From the NCBI GenBank assembly GCA_947646735.1, contig CANTFK010000107.1, positions 142,436 through 206,435 of the forward strand: 64,000 nt of DNA, read 5' to 3'. Position numbers and translations under genes: made by a program. This stretch comes from Peronospora farinosa. Its lineage: Eukaryota > Oomycota > Peronosporomycetes > Peronosporales > Peronosporaceae. The notes under the pieces are model-generated. The model saw nothing but the letters and a program-made list of their open reading frames with translations, was not told where the DNA came from and made no database searches. Positions 52,850 to 64,000 of this stretch are shown here, piece by piece; the stretch's first letter is position 1, and each line of letters opens with the position of its first letter.

Positions 52850-53568
52850 AGAAGGTTTGATCACGCCAAATTATATGCAGAAGGTTCGACCAGCTTGATA
52901 ATCTACTACCCGGCCCGTTCAGTTGTACCTCTGCATAAAAACACCTTGCCATAATATATCCTAGATCTCCACAGTGCAGACATTAGAGGATTTGTCCAAC
53001 GTCCAGATGCCTCAGAATAAGAGTCCGTCCTTATCATAAAATGCGTATGATCCCACGCAATTACTCAAATTATCCTCCGATATCTGCATCGGATCAAATG
53101 CAATAGTAGCCTGGTATTTGTTGGATTATACAGCAATTGTTTCCAGTCTATCATTGAACACTCTGCAGCTCCAGCTCATATAGACAACAGCAGAAAAGTA
53201 ATCCAGATTTTTTTTTATACATCCTGCATATCTCTTGAATAAATTCGTGCAAATAGCTTGCCTGATACGAATCCAGCAGCTGTAGTTCACAAATGTTCAC
53301 ATGGCGATTGACATGAAGAACCTCTTTGCCGCTACGAGCTCCAGCGGCATCAGTAGACAAAATATCATGTTGTCTCCCTCTGACGTCGACTCGACTATAC
53401 CAACGCGTCTTGAGTGTCCACCATGAGCTCATAAACGCCCTTCATCCATTCACACATCATCTTGTCGATTAAGGAGGTCACGAGCATGTGTGGCATTCCC
53501 TCCGGTCTCTGCGACTGTGACATTATATCGTTGCTAATGTTGTAATTTAACTCATCATAACCCATCTG
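52850..53568 (-). pseudogene. Unidentified pseudogene beside the right OTC arm
   Basis: One - strand frame opens at an ATG at 53568 (MGYDELNYNISNDIMSQS, then LIDKMMCEWMKGVYELMVDT) and stops near 53400. The coding-like sequence continues in another frame (HVNICELQLLDSYQASYLHE) to 53151, and then in a third (NKYQATIAFDPMQISEDNLS, then YAFYDKDGLLF and a stop) to about 52850. Repeated stops show decay. The family is not recognised. Because it is collinear with the dynein-like fragments at 48590-50720, it could be the N-terminal part of the same dead gene, split by the OTC arm. Confidence 0.4.
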
Positions 53569-54046
53569 TCTAAACTCAGGTGAGCGATGTGGTTGACTGC
53601 GATCGTGTCAATGATTTTGCGGCGTAAACTTCCTGCGTAATCCACATGAAATCCACTTAGCCCAAGACGTTTAGTATTTTAGCTGGTCATTGCCATGTGG
53701 TCTGGACTTGCAGTATTCAATGTGCTAATGCACCACCACTTGACTTCTTTGCGCCACAAAGGCTTTGGATATGAAGGCATCGATCATAAAGGCGTCGGAC
53801 AGTTCTTATATAGAGGGAAAGCCTTGAGTAGGTAGCAGCAGGTGTAAGACTCAGTAAATTACGAAGAATCTGCGTGTCGACGTCTATTATACATGGGCGT
53901 TATGGAACGTGTGGGCATTACACAATGGCTAGGGTGACGAGCCCGTATTAATTGAGAGAGGTGTGATTGACAATTCATTGGTTAAGCAAAACAGATGGTT
54001 GTCCAAAGAGAAATAGTACTATTACTTTAATCAACGTTTTGACATA
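53569..54046. other. Intergenic, promoter side of TMEM50
   Basis: No gene is seen. TTCATTGGTTAAGC at 53975-53988, 70 bp before the next ATG, resembles the upstream words of the carrier and UPF2 genes. Confidence 0.45.
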
Positions 54047-54667
54047 ATGGGAGTGGATCCCGGCAAGGCTGGCAGTTATGCAGCAGGGATGCTAGTGGGC
54101 GTAGGTTGGTGGGTCTTAGCAGACGGCGCGGCGTCTGCGGCCTACAACCATTCGCAGATCCCATTCGGCTTTGTCAAGTATTTGCCAGGCATCGTCTCCA
54201 CGCTTGCGTTTTTCCTGTACGTAGGGATAGATACTTTATAGTAATAGTAAGCGTAGAATGATGACAGGAAGAACAGTACTCACGTCAGCATTGTGCTTTT
54301 CTGCTTCAGGGTAAACACAGTGGACTGGGGCATGCTATCAGAAGATGCCCGCTTTGCTTATGGCTCGGAAGTGGCCACTCGTGCCCGGTTCGTCAAATAT
54401 ATTATTACAGTACTATTTTTTTGTTTACTTAACTGAATAATACTATAATTGTTGCTGTTCTGGTACAGGTGCTTTGTAGTTTTTTGCATGGCTTTATCAG
54501 TGGCTGCACTGATGGGGTCGTTGTTGGTATTCACGCACACGTACGTGAATAACGAGTACAACGAGTCGGCGTGGCCAGGTGCTGCTATTGTGATTCAAAA
54601 CGGGTTTATTCTAATGGGCACTTTTGTCATGAGGGTTGGTACCATCGCTGCAGCAGCTACGTACTGA
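54047..54667 (+). CDS. TMEM50-family small membrane protein
   Basis: The exons are 54047-54216, 54310-54387 and 54469-54667, giving 148 residues, with two introns of 93 and 81 bp. Four hydrophobic helices are clear: about 11-31 (AAGMLVGVGWWVLADGAASA), 42-58 (LPGIVSTLAFFLLVNTV across the first splice), about 84-103 (FVVFCMALSVAALMGSLLVF) and 116-136 (AIVIQNGFILMGTFVMR). TMEM50A/B (UPF0220) proteins are small ER/Golgi membrane proteins of unknown role, and the length agrees. Splice sites were placed by frame (exon 1 phase 2, exon 2 phase 2). It ends about 300 bp from the desaturase stop (convergent). Confidence 0.9.
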
Positions 54668-54963
54668 ATTTGTATAGCATTTTTGTTATTGAGCATTCAT
54701 GCTCAGGTGACAAACAAGTTAAAGCGCAGCTTCAGAACATTTTATTTTTTATTAATGACAGACAATTTGTAAAGTATTTATTTTTAAACATGACATCTGA
54801 TTTCTGCTTCGTTAATACGTCACGAGGCCAAAAATTGCTTCGAAGCTGAAATAACTGGTAGTTTTGACAATTGAGGCAAGTCAGGCAGGCGATAGTAAAG
54901 TAGCGACTTGCGTGATCGAGCACTTCAAAGCCTTTAGGGTACCAATCCTTCTTCCCAATGTTA

Positions 54964-56129
54964 CTAAAAGATCTGGGCCTCGGTCTTGCCAAAAAAAAGA
55001 TGGCTCAGTTGACGGTCCCACCACGATATAGCCAAATTCGTTGCGCTTTTCAGATGCTCTTCGCGCACCTGCTTGGTCACGTTCTCTCGGGTTCTCGCGG
55101 CTGTGCGGCTGCGCTTGAGATCGTAGGCCTGGCCGATTAGAGCGCAAAAGTCGATGAACGCTTTAGTCGGGTTGAACTGTCCACTCAGGATGCCCCACTC
55201 GCTCGTCGCGTAGTCCGACGGGTACTTGTGGCTGCAAAGAGGAAAGAAGAGAGCATTAGCCATGTTCATAAAAAGAGTAGAGGAATCAATACAACGGACT
55301 GGTAATTGTGGTAACCTTCGCCAAGTGCACCGAGCGCAACGAGGAGGTTTTCGACAGCATGGATGTTGCGGTCGTAAGGTTTGTAGCCGAAGAAGTGCGT
55401 CACACTGTTGACCGTCCACGTCATATGCAGTACCCAGACGTGACGGAAAACACCGCCTACCCAGAATCCTGCCCAGGGGCTGCCAAGGTAGTAGCCTATG
55501 ACCGTAGGCACCAAGTAGCACATGAGCAGCACCATCTTTAAATAATGTCGGATCTGGAAGGTGACGACAGGGTCAGCCAGAAGATCGGAAAAGTCGAGCT
55601 TCTTACCGGCTAGGTGCACGTTCTTGTGTTTGCGTACCATGACCCAACCCATGTGCGAGAAGAAGAGGCCACGCTTCGAATTGTGCGGATCTGCTGTCGT
55701 GTCTGAGCCTTTGTGATGCACGCGGTGGTCACGTGACCACTCAAAAATCGTGCCTTCAAATGCCATAGAGTTACAAAGCATGAGGAACACGCGTAGCGGT
55801 AGCTTGGCCTTGTAGCTGCGATGTGACCAGAGACGGTGTGCCCCAGCCGTGATGCCGAGGCCAGTCACGACCCAGAGCGCAATCCAAAGCACCAGTAGTT
55901 GCTTGAGTGAGCAGTGTGGTATGACGAACAGCAGTGAGTACAGGGCACCAACGTGCCACAAAACTAACACGATCACATTGTACCAGACGACCTCGGACCA
56001 CTGGAAGCCGGTTTCAGCCTGCTCTTTCGTATAGAATTCGCCCTCATCCTTTTCAATGTAATGTTCGTCAATTGTGGACTTGGAAACACCAGTATTGGAC
56101 CGTAGTCGGACAATGGACTTTTCAGTCAT
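54964..56129 (-). CDS. Acyl-CoA delta-9 desaturase-like protein
   Basis: The exons are 56129-55300 and 55231-54964, with a 68-bp intron, giving 365 residues. It is a membrane di-iron desaturase of the stearoyl-CoA type that puts a double bond into saturated acyl-CoA at the ER. The three His boxes are HRLWSH near residue 98, HRVHH near 135, and HNYHH near 275; the last forms only after splicing (HNYH|HKYPSDY). Hydrophobic pairs (VIVLVLWHVGALYSLLFVIP, LLVLWIALWVVTGLGITAG, and others) fit four membrane spans. There is no fused cytochrome b5 domain. GATTGGCC lies about 100 bp upstream. The intron was placed by frame and the His box. Confidence 0.93.
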
Positions 56130-56149
56130 TATCTATTAGTAAAATCTGA

Positions 56150-59146
56150 TCAATCGATCAAGCACTAAGCAATTTGTCGAGTGAAAAGTGACATCATCAT
56201 CCAAGGGCTCGACTTTGGCGGCCTGTGATTGGCCATCTGTTCGAGTGTATGACTGACTTATCGACTTAAAGAGGTGAGCTGCCGCACCTTTGATCATGTC
56301 GTGTATATATTGATACTATACAGAAGACATACTGTGAGAGAAGGCAGACGAGTCGATTAAAGCTTTCGTAATTGGTAGATCTTGAACCTCGTTAGTAACG
56401 CCAGTTCCTCGTTTGTATCCGGTGTGTGGACTGGGCTTGTCACCTGTGGTGACAGCTCTTGGGGTTGTCTGGCTATGGCACGTTGACATAACTACAGTTT
56501 CTTGTATCTTTGTGTCGGTTCGCCGGTACGCTCGCTTCACTACGGCAACGCAACGTCCTTTTTATAGCCGCCTATGATTTGCATCTCACTAGACAGACAT
56601 GCAACCACGCTGGCTACTACTGGACAAAAAGCAGTAGAAGAATGACCGCGTATGCTTCCAGTATATGTCTCGTCTTCTCGGCCCTCGTTCCCTCGTATGA
56701 AACGAACTTACAGTCTTCTATAGCAAAACTAGCTCGAAAAGCGTGCGCTACTTACCAATGTATACTTAGCAGAACGATGACAGCAGCGGAAGACCGCTTT
56801 AGTAATGTTCCATATTACAAAGATGATGCGATTCGCTTCACTTGTACCCGATATTCTTTACCTTCAACCAGGTGGCTTTTTTATGACGTACACGACCAAG
56901 TCCAGTTTCTGTAGAGGCTATAACTCATACGTGGGAATAGAACCAGCTGCTTTTTGTGTCAACTTGATGCACTTTCTTCGTCAATAGTCAGAATGGCTTC
57001 ACATGGTTTTGGACTGATGGACCAACATGCTACTGAGTATATTAACACTTTATGACGCGGCACAAACAACGTTTCCACAAAGTGGTGACTCGCCAAGGTC
57101 AACATGGTAAAACTCACCTTGTCATGCATGAAAATCTACATGGAAAAAGGTCGGGATCGATTCAGCAACGGTAATACCAGCGGCAATCTTAGAATATTCC
57201 CATAAATGATGCGCTAAAGAAACGCGAGAGCTAACAGCACGGCGTACTTCATGAAGACGCAACCGAAAAAAGGTTAAAGCTACCATGATAAACCACGAAG
57301 AGCAGAACACTTGGTCGCGCGGTGTCCTCCAGGCGCACACATGGAGTTTTATGAGTCCAAGCCACAATCCTGATGATATCCCATCTTCGCTTCGTCAGCG
57401 GAAAATGTGTCAGGATGTACATTTTAACCGTGCTAGATCGAAGCTTTTAGCAAGAGAAATGCCAGAGGAAGGTTCGACAAGAAGCCAAGGCAATGAACAA
57501 ATCATCTCATACGGCACATATGCTATAGAAGTACTCGGGAAAAGTAAGCGCCACGTGGCCCGTCCGTAATTTGAAGCTCACCTGCGCGTGCAGGACTCTC
57601 TTGGGACAGCCAAAAGCTGCCTCATCACATGACCGAAACCATGGTGTACACCTCTATTTGCTTCGGCCTACGCACGAAGAAGCTTAAAATTCAGTTGTGC
57701 AACGGAGTGACGGAGATGAAGGTGCGAGCTAGGCGACAGGAACCATTTCCAAGGAGATTCATCAGCGTGTGATAGAAAATATGGAGAAAAAAGCAAACGA
57801 TAAACTTGCAACGACTGCTAAATGTGAAGTATGGGGAGGATCAAACATCCTGATGGAGTAGAGACTACCTCAAGCGAACTATTAATTTCTACTCTTTCAG
57901 CTGTTGCTGCCTTATGACACCTGATGTGGATTTATCAAGAAAAAAAAACAAAGGTATCAAGAGAAAAAAAGCACGAGAAAGAGTATGGTGACAGACAACG
58001 ACGAAGAGAGCGATAGGAAATCAATGAGGCCAGGTGCAGATTGATGCGAAAAGCGTCACAAACCTTGTCAAATCAAGCATTGGAGGAAGAAACAACACGG
58101 CTATGCGGTGTGTTGGCAATTATGAGTAAATGCTCTACGAAGTGCCGTAGACTTGAGACCATTATTTTTACTTTCGTATCAAGGAGAAGCCGTCACGAAG
58201 GTAACAACACTACTGCCTAAAGATTGCGTATGTTCGCATAAGGTATGGATGACGAGTAACAATTGGTGACATGTCTTTCGAGCTGTGTGCTGATGTCCAG
58301 GGTGTGTCTCTCAAGCAATCAAGACAACCAAACAATGACTGGAAAATTTTGTAGTTAGCGTTGCTGGGCTTCCGCATAAGTGGTCATTCTGGTTCAGCAG
58401 ACGAAAATGTCTTCAAAGTTTACTTACTATGTGAAAAGGCAGTCGCTGTCGTCATTGCATGGAAAAATACACCGTGCTCCATAGTATGGAGTCCATACCC
58501 AACCGCTGACGGGAGGCAATACCATGGCCAAGTATAGCGTAAGTTCCAGCTGCACTTTTCGTCCGAGAATGCCTGGCTATCCTCAAGCGGTAAGAGTTAC
58601 AACATCGTGATTTAAAATAGACGCGACTGAAGATGCCTGTCGAGGAACTGGAGCGTTAGCAGAGTTTTAGCAAACCTACATGTAGCTACTTGAAGTGAAA
58701 AACGCGCGTGCCAGGCATATCTGAGCAGCGACGAGATTCGTCTGCAAAGTCGCTGCAAGAGTACCAAGGCCTGTTGTAGCTGCAGAGCATAATGTCGCAG
58801 GATAAATGCCGCATGCTTACTGACAAGTAGAACTGGTAGCAGCAGACTTGCAAAGGAGCAGCGACTATTTGCAAATTGTCTGGGAAAGCATATTAGGTAT
58901 AACGGAGCACCCAACAGCAAGAATAGCAGCATTCATATCTTTAAGCGGTAATAGTCGAGCGTTAAATTAGAGCTTGCACGAGATGGTCCTGTTCGCTGCA
59001 CTTCCTACTCCCCCCGTCGTGTCTCAACCTGCAGTTTGCCATAGGGTCCACGCTTAAAGTCAACATTGACAGTCTGTTAGAAATGACAGATTGTCAGTGA
59101 CAACGACCCCGTGTCTCTGTCGAGCATTATGAAAATTCCTATCTGA
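56150..59146. other. Gene-poor interval
   Basis: About 3 kb with no supported gene. Scattered short frames occur. Those at 57285-57569 (+) and 58700-58930 (+, for example ATRFVCKVAARVPRPVVAAE with stops) read like decayed coding sequence but match no family known to me. No LTR pair or RNA gene was seen. Confidence 0.4.
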
Positions 59147-59514
59147 CTACTGCTCCTCCGATAGCTGGTTATCACCCAGAGGCAGCTTCTTCTTTGTCTT
59201 CTGCTCGTACTGCAAAGGCGTCCACGTCTTCATTTGCAGCGCATGAATACGCGTCATTTCCTCCTTCAGACAATCGTTTACTCGACGCTGGCGTTCTAGT
59301 AGTGACTGGCCTACAAATTAAAATCATGTTAGTTTCAACCTCTTTGTTGTGAATAATTCGACACTAGTCGCAGCTGACCTTCGAAACCTTCGTGCACGAC
59401 CACAAGACTGAATTTACTACCACAACCATCGGACAAATCTACGGCCTCGACTAGCGCAGCACCGATCTCTTGGCGGATTTTTGTCTCTAGATGAGCAGGC
59501 GTCACCACGTCCAT
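59147..59514 (-). CDS. BolA-family protein, two exons
   Basis: The exons are 59514-59379 and 59310-59147, with a 68-bp intron (donor G|GTCAGC, acceptor TTTGTAG), giving 99 residues. The product starts MDVVTPAHLETKIRQEIGAA. Then come VEAVDLSDGCGSKFSLVVV, HEGFEGQSLLERQRRVNDCL and EEMTRIHALQMKTWTPLQYE. This is the BolA fold with the class-II-like Cys (DGCG), the FxGxxxxxRxRxVN motif and the invariant His in RIHALQMKT. BolA-like proteins pair with monothiol glutaredoxins in iron-sulphur trafficking. No clear presequence is present, so a cytosolic BolA2-like form is likely. The short tail KKKLPLGDNQLSEEQ is unconserved. Confidence 0.93.
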
Positions 59515-59796
59515 TGCTGTATCTGCAATTTTTCAAAATATTATTTTATTGGTGGAAATTTGACGTGAACACATTTTCACTAAATAACTTTTGTACGTAA
59601 AAATTGGCTTGCAAATTCAACCAGCGCTTTGAGCTGTCGCCTTGGTGATCATGCTTCTCGTAAAGTCCTCCTCGCGTCATGATAGTCCGCCAGTCTGTAT
59701 CTTGTTGATGTGCTCCATCACATCATCGCTTTCTTTACGATTTGAAGGAGGCGCCATCGATGTGGAACGTGGTCATCGACAAGTACATGCTTGTGG

Positions 59797-60440
59797 TGGA
59801 GTGGATTCTCAAACAACGTGAGAGAACCACAAACACACACAGCGCCGGACTGCCGACTTACGGAAGGGGTACCCCGATACCGTGTCGCGTCAACCTTGGG
59901 TCTCACCTTGTGTACCCGTCGGCTTGGCTGGTCTTGCTCCTCGTTAGACGCAGAAGATATGGTCTTTGTATAGGACTTGGACTTGGTGGTCCCCGAGTGG
60001 ATATACTTCACTTGGGACCTGTTTTCTTGGGCTCAATCGACTTAGTCGAGAGCGATGCACCTGGTACTGCGTACCCCTTTGGTGGCTGACTGTTCTTGGT
60101 CCTTGGACCCCTTTGTGTTCTTCCCCGTAGGGAAACCGCTTCCTGTAGCGGGTCGTAGAGTGTTGACACTTACTTGACACCTCAGGCCAACTATCCTGAG
60201 GTTCAACTTGCGTTGCTTGAGCCGTCTAACACCTGCTGGACGTCGGGGGGGCCAAAGGGTATCCCGCCCGGAAGAGGTGTAGCGACGGAGGAGCTTAGGA
60301 GGGGCGCTTAAAGCTGCCACATGTAATGCAAATTCGAGTGTGTTTATTTATCTTATTCTCTGTATGCTTTTATTGCCTAACCCTAACCCTTTGATCTGGA
60401 TAGTGCCACGTGCCGACTCTTGGAGGAAGAATTGGTGTGG
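59797..60440 (+). repeat. 644-bp tandem repeat, unit 1
   Basis: Begins near GTGGAGTGGATTCTCAAACA and recurs 644 bp later with about 95% identity. No conserved protein is apparent, though the - strand keeps a 75-78-codon frame in both units (for example QHSTTRYRKRFPYGEEHKGV). CCTAACCCTAACCC near 60377 is a chance-length telomere-like word. Confidence 0.85.
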
Positions 60441-61085
60441 TGGAGTGGATTCTCAAACAACGTGAGAGAACCACAAACACACACAGCGCCGGACTGCCGA
60501 CTTACGGAGGGGGTACCCCGATACCGTGTCGCGTCAACCTTGGTTCTCACCATGTGTACCCGTCGGCTTGGCTGGTCTTGCTCCTCGGTTAGACGTAGAA
60601 GACTTAAACTTGGTCTTTGTATAAGAATTGGACTTGGTGGTCCCCGAGTGGATATACTTCACTTGGGACCGGGTTTCTTGGGCTCAATCGACTTAGTCGA
60701 GAGCGATGCACCTGGTACTGCGTACCCCTTTGGTGGCTGACTGTTCTTGGTCCTTGGACCCCTTTGTGTTCTTCCCCGTAGGGAAACCGCTTCCTGTAGC
60801 GGGTCGTAGAGTGTTGACACTTACTTGACACCTCAGGCCAACTATCCTGAGGTTCAACTTGCGTTGCTTGAGCCGTCTAACACCTGCTGGACGTCGGGGG
60901 GGGGCCAAAGGGTATCCCGCCCGGAAGAGGTGAAGCGACGGAGAAGCTTAGGAGGGGCGCTTAAAGCTGCCACGTGTAATGCAAATTCGAGTGTGTTTAT
61001 TTACCTTATTCTCTGTATGCTTTTCTTGCCTAACCTTAACCCTTTGATCTAGATAGTGCCCCGTGTGGACTCTTGGAAGAAGAAC
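60441..61085 (+). repeat. 644-bp tandem repeat, unit 2
   Basis: Second copy of the unit at 59797. A partial third start (CTCTTGGAAGAAGAACTGGC) follows at about 61068. Tandem units next to a gag-like ORF could be LTRs left by recombination, but no TG...CA ends are evident. Confidence 0.85.
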
Positions 61086-61151
61086 TGGCTCCTTGTTACC
61101 TACACTTTCTGTAATCTTCGATATTCTGTGTACCGGTTCTGCACCCTCGGA

Positions 61152-61262
61152 CATTGGGCCCTGGTACCCCTGGGCCCCTTACCCCTGTACCCCTGGGCCT
61201 CTGGGCCCCTGTACCCTGGGCCCCTGTACCCCTGGGTCCCTGGAACCTGTTTCCGGGACCTG
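61152..61262 (+). repeat. GGGCCCCTGTACCC-type minisatellite, first block
   Basis: About seven imperfect units of CTGGGCCCCTGTACCC. A similar block starts at 63928 and runs to the end of the window, so two copies bracket the ORF region in between. Confidence 0.8.
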
Positions 61263-61538
61263 GGGCCTGTGCTGACTCCTCACGTATGGGTCCTTATATT
61301 TTTAATACGGCGGGGCCTGGTGTGTGGTTGTAAATCCGCGAGGCCGGGTCGTGGTCACTCCCTCGGGGAAGTGAACAGAAGTTCTCTTGCTCTTCGTTCC
61401 ATCTCCCTTAAACTCCAACTTTTCCTGGCACTTCACCACATTTGTCCCCTGCGCGCTGGTCTTTCGAACTGCGGTAAGACCACGTGCACCCTTGCCCAAA
61501 CTCCTCGAATTAACAGTAAGTGATTCTACGTCGCTTGG

Positions 61539-63864
61539 GTGGTTGCGTTCACCAACTCACACGTCTTGTATCCGTTAGTGACTTCTCGTTATCTTTCCAC
61601 CGGGTCTCAAGCACCTGACCGTTGGTCTTTTTCCGCACTTCCTGGACCTGACCCTGACGAGGTCGCCCCGACCGTGGACCTTATTGGGGAGTCCCCCAAT
61701 TATATGGAGGTCTCTCAAGCTTGGGAAGTCTTAAGTGTCGCGGTGGAACGGGCCCAGGCCATGGAGACCCTCGCTGAGAAACACAGGGTACTCCAACGGG
61801 CCTACCAGATGGAACATCGCCGTACCGCGGAATTACAGCGTCGCGTAGACGACATCACGGAATTTGAGGTGACCCATGCACCCCGGATACAGTCTTGGGT
61901 CCGTAATCTGGTCCACGAGCATGAAGTGGACCAGCTGGCCATCGCCGAGTACCGGGATGCACTCACCCAACGGGTGGACAATTCTCGGGAAGTGGAAGAA
62001 TCCCGATCCCAGATCAAGTACTGGAAGGACCGTACGACGAGGCTGTCAAAAGTTCTTCGGCTGAGATCCAGTCGCTGGAGTCCAAGTTGGACGCACTTCG
62101 CAGTCCTCAAGAACTGTCCAAACAAGTGTTGGTACTCCAGAAGGAGGTTGCCAACTACAAGAGCCGCGTGAAGACCCTCCTCCGGGAACGTGACCAGCTG
62201 CAGAAGCAGCTAACGGTTGCTCGAGGCACGGCGGCAAAATCGACTCCAGCCACGACCAAAGCCCGAAGTTCCAGAACGACGAAAAGGTCACGTTCGCCTT
62301 CATCCAAGGCTCGGTCGCCCCTTAAGCCGAAGAAGCGAAAAGCCAATCGTGTCCGGGGTCATCTGAGGCCGAGGATAGCAGTAGTGACGACTCGATGTTC
62401 GCCGCTATGGCCAGGTTGCGGGCTTCCAGTCGTCGCTCCGGCCCTGTACCCTTTACGTCAGAGGTCGGCCCCGAGGTCATAGACCTATCGACTAAGGCCA
62501 AGTCCAAGGTTCCCACTCCACCTTCAAGGCCACCATCCCCTCGCACCTCCCACGCAGCGTCTCGGGCGTCAAGGAACAAGAAGGCTCGAACGACGTACTC
62601 CGACGAGTTCTTGGAAATGTTTGGACCAGACTATGAAACTGAGAGTGACGAGTCTAGCCATGCTAAGCGTAAGCCACCAGCCAAAAGTTCCCGCCGCAAG
62701 GGCCCCGCCGCAAGGGCCCCGCCGGCAAGGGTCCAGTACCACCCAAGGGTTCCAGCGGCAAGGGTCCAGTACCACCCAAGGGTTCCAGCGGCAAGGGTTC
62801 CGCACCACCATCCAAGGGTTCCAGCGGCAAGGGTCCAGCACCATCCTCCAAGGGTTCCAGCGGCAAGGGTCCAGCACCATCCTCCAAGGATTCCAGCGGC
62901 AAGGGCCCAGCACCACCATCCAAGGGTTCCAGCCGCAAGGGTCCCGCACCACCACCCAAAGGTTCCAGCGGCAAGGGTCCAGCACCCCCCTCCAAGGGTT
63001 CCAGCAGCGAGGATCCTGCACCCATCCCAGAAGCGAGGATCCGGTACCAACACCTGAGGGTTCTGCCAGCCAGGGTCCCACTCATGATGCTTTCCCCGAC
63101 CGTAACATCCACGGCTCTTCCCTTCCTGGTTATGCGACACCCAGCACGTTCGCCGCGGAAGATGTTGCCCCCTGGTCGATTTCCCAGGTAGGGGCCCTCG
63201 TTATCACCCAGCTGATGCCAGAGGATCTTTGGTCCAAGGTATCGCTTCCACTGTCTTGGGTGGGTGATTCTGAAATCCAGAATCCCCGAAGTCCCCCAAT
63301 CTGGAGCGAAGCCCTCATGAAGGACTCTCAACTTCAGCTTCTGATGGACTCATGTCCTTGGGCCCAGGGGGTCGTGACCGTAACCCCTATTTCTTTTCCA
63401 GTGTCCGGCTGGTTCAGTGACCTCGTGAAGCTCCATGATACTTACGTCGATGCGTCACGTCAGAGTCTATGGGAAGACCGACACCGACTTCCTCTTTTCT
63501 CCGAGCTTCGTACAAAGAGCCAATACGCCTCTCGGCTATCCAATGCGAGGAAGAAACGGCGGGCCAAGGCGGTGAGGGCTTGAATGGACGTACTTGAGAA
63601 GGTCCTGGAAGGGATGAAGGCCGGTCACTGTGACCTCGCATTCTTCTTGACCCCTACATCCAGCCCATGATCCCGACTCGTAAGCTGACCGTCTGGTATC
63701 CAATCGTCACCACGGAGGATCCTCAGTTGAGTTTGTTGAGGGCTTTGCATACCGCAGACGACACTGCTCCCTGGCGCGTGTTCTATCGCAAGAACATTAA
63801 GGAACACCTCGCCTTCCAGGTCCCTCGTCTCTCCGGCAAATTTCGCCCGGCCACCGATGCATAA
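61539..63864 (+). pseudogene. Retroelement-like coiled-coil and repeat protein, frameshifted
   Basis: A long + strand coding region in several frames. 61539-62040 encodes a coiled coil (VDDITEFEVTHAPRIQSW, YRDALTQRVDNSREVEES) and continues in another frame at 62042 (SSAEIQSLESKLDALRSPQE, NYKSRVKTLLRERDQLQKQL), then a basic region. After a shift near 62345 comes SEAEDSSSDDSMFAAMARLR. At 62700-63020 a Lys/Ser/Pro repeat is best read as GKGPAPPSKGSS, about nine copies. In a third frame it continues to 63583 (SQVGALVITQLMPEDLWSKV, CPWAQGVVTVTPISFPVSGW). The last part ends at 63864 (PWRVFYRKNIKEHLAF). The family is not recognised. The build resembles the antisense ORFs of gypsy elements. It may be gag-like. 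Confidence 0.45.
62700..63020 (+). repeat. 33-36-bp coding minisatellite
   Basis: About nine units of AAGGGTCCAGCACCACC plus AAGGGTTCCAGCGGC. The unit length is a multiple of three, so all three + frames stay open through it, which hides frameshifts. Confidence 0.9.
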
Positions 63865-63927
63865 AATGTTTAGTCAGCGAGCTTTCTGCTCCAACGCTTT
63901 TCCTTAACTTCACGTTCATTCTCTTTG

Positions 63928-64000
63928 GCCTGTATCCCTGGGCCCCTGTACTCCTGGGCCCCGGTACTTCGGTGCCCTGATACTCTGGGCCGACTTTCCA
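63928..64000 (+). repeat. GGGCCCCTGTACTCC-type minisatellite, second block
   Basis: Imperfect CCTGGGCCCCTGTACTCC units like those at 61152-61262, cut by the window end. Confidence 0.7.

Noticed and set aside
60374..60392. CCTAACCCTAACCC, a telomere-like word
   Set aside because: Only two units, inside a repeat that continues as normal sequence, and the second 644-bp unit has a changed copy. Not a telomere end.
62569..63331. Trp/Cys-rich - strand frames with regular 11-12-residue repeats
   Set aside because: Antisense of the coding minisatellite; the + strand reading joins better to flanking coding sequence.

Overview
The window is nuclear DNA from an oomycete, most likely a Peronosporales species (Phytophthora or downy mildew). 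Three things point to this. There is a small secreted protein with the elicitin cysteine pattern. It is preceded by a perfect match to the oomycete initiator element. Host genes are compact, with short GT-AG introns (about 68-98 bp), and are separated by large blocks of Ty3/gypsy and LINE sequence. The genus cannot be decided from the sequence alone.

Positions 1-18540 are nested retroelements. A Ty3/gypsy pol remnant (element A, + strand) meets an opposite-strand ORF. A second gypsy element (element B, - strand) has the same convergent layout. A 9.4-kb LINE (9001-18416, - strand) lies in gypsy/LTR sequence and is flanked by a 16-bp target-site duplication. It has three long open frames: ORF1 with a CCHC knuckle, a second frame that completes an OTU-like protease domain, and an endonuclease-RT ORF. 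The first two frames join at an in-frame A_AAT_TTA heptamer.

Positions 19468-27833 are a gene-dense host island: a DUF726 hydrolase, a TPR protein, a mitochondrial carrier with three introns, the nonsense-mediated decay factor UPF2 and an elicitin. Positions 28080-31948 hold degraded coding fragments and a truncated secreted-protein reading frame that ends at the edge of element C. Element C (31949-38690, - strand) has both LTRs about 98% identical, a primer-binding site, a polypurine tract, an in-frame deletion inside RT, and again an opposite-strand ORF between pol and the 3' LTR.

Positions 39447-59514 are a second host island: PIG-A, ornithine carbamoyltransferase (OTC), a DUF501 protein, a Rab2-like GTPase, ATG3, a NUDT22-like Nudix hydrolase, a decayed dynein-heavy-chain-like pseudogene, a second OTC, TMEM50, an acyl-CoA desaturase and BolA. 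The two OTC genes lie in about 2-kb inverted arms that enclose about 7.5 kb. Positions 59797-64000 hold a 644-bp tandem duplication and a frameshifted coiled-coil, repeat-rich ORF that looks retroelement-derived.

The most unusual signals are the recurring antisense ORF at the 3' end of three gypsy elements, the LINE with a split OTU domain and a probable -1 frameshift, and the inverted OTC duplication.
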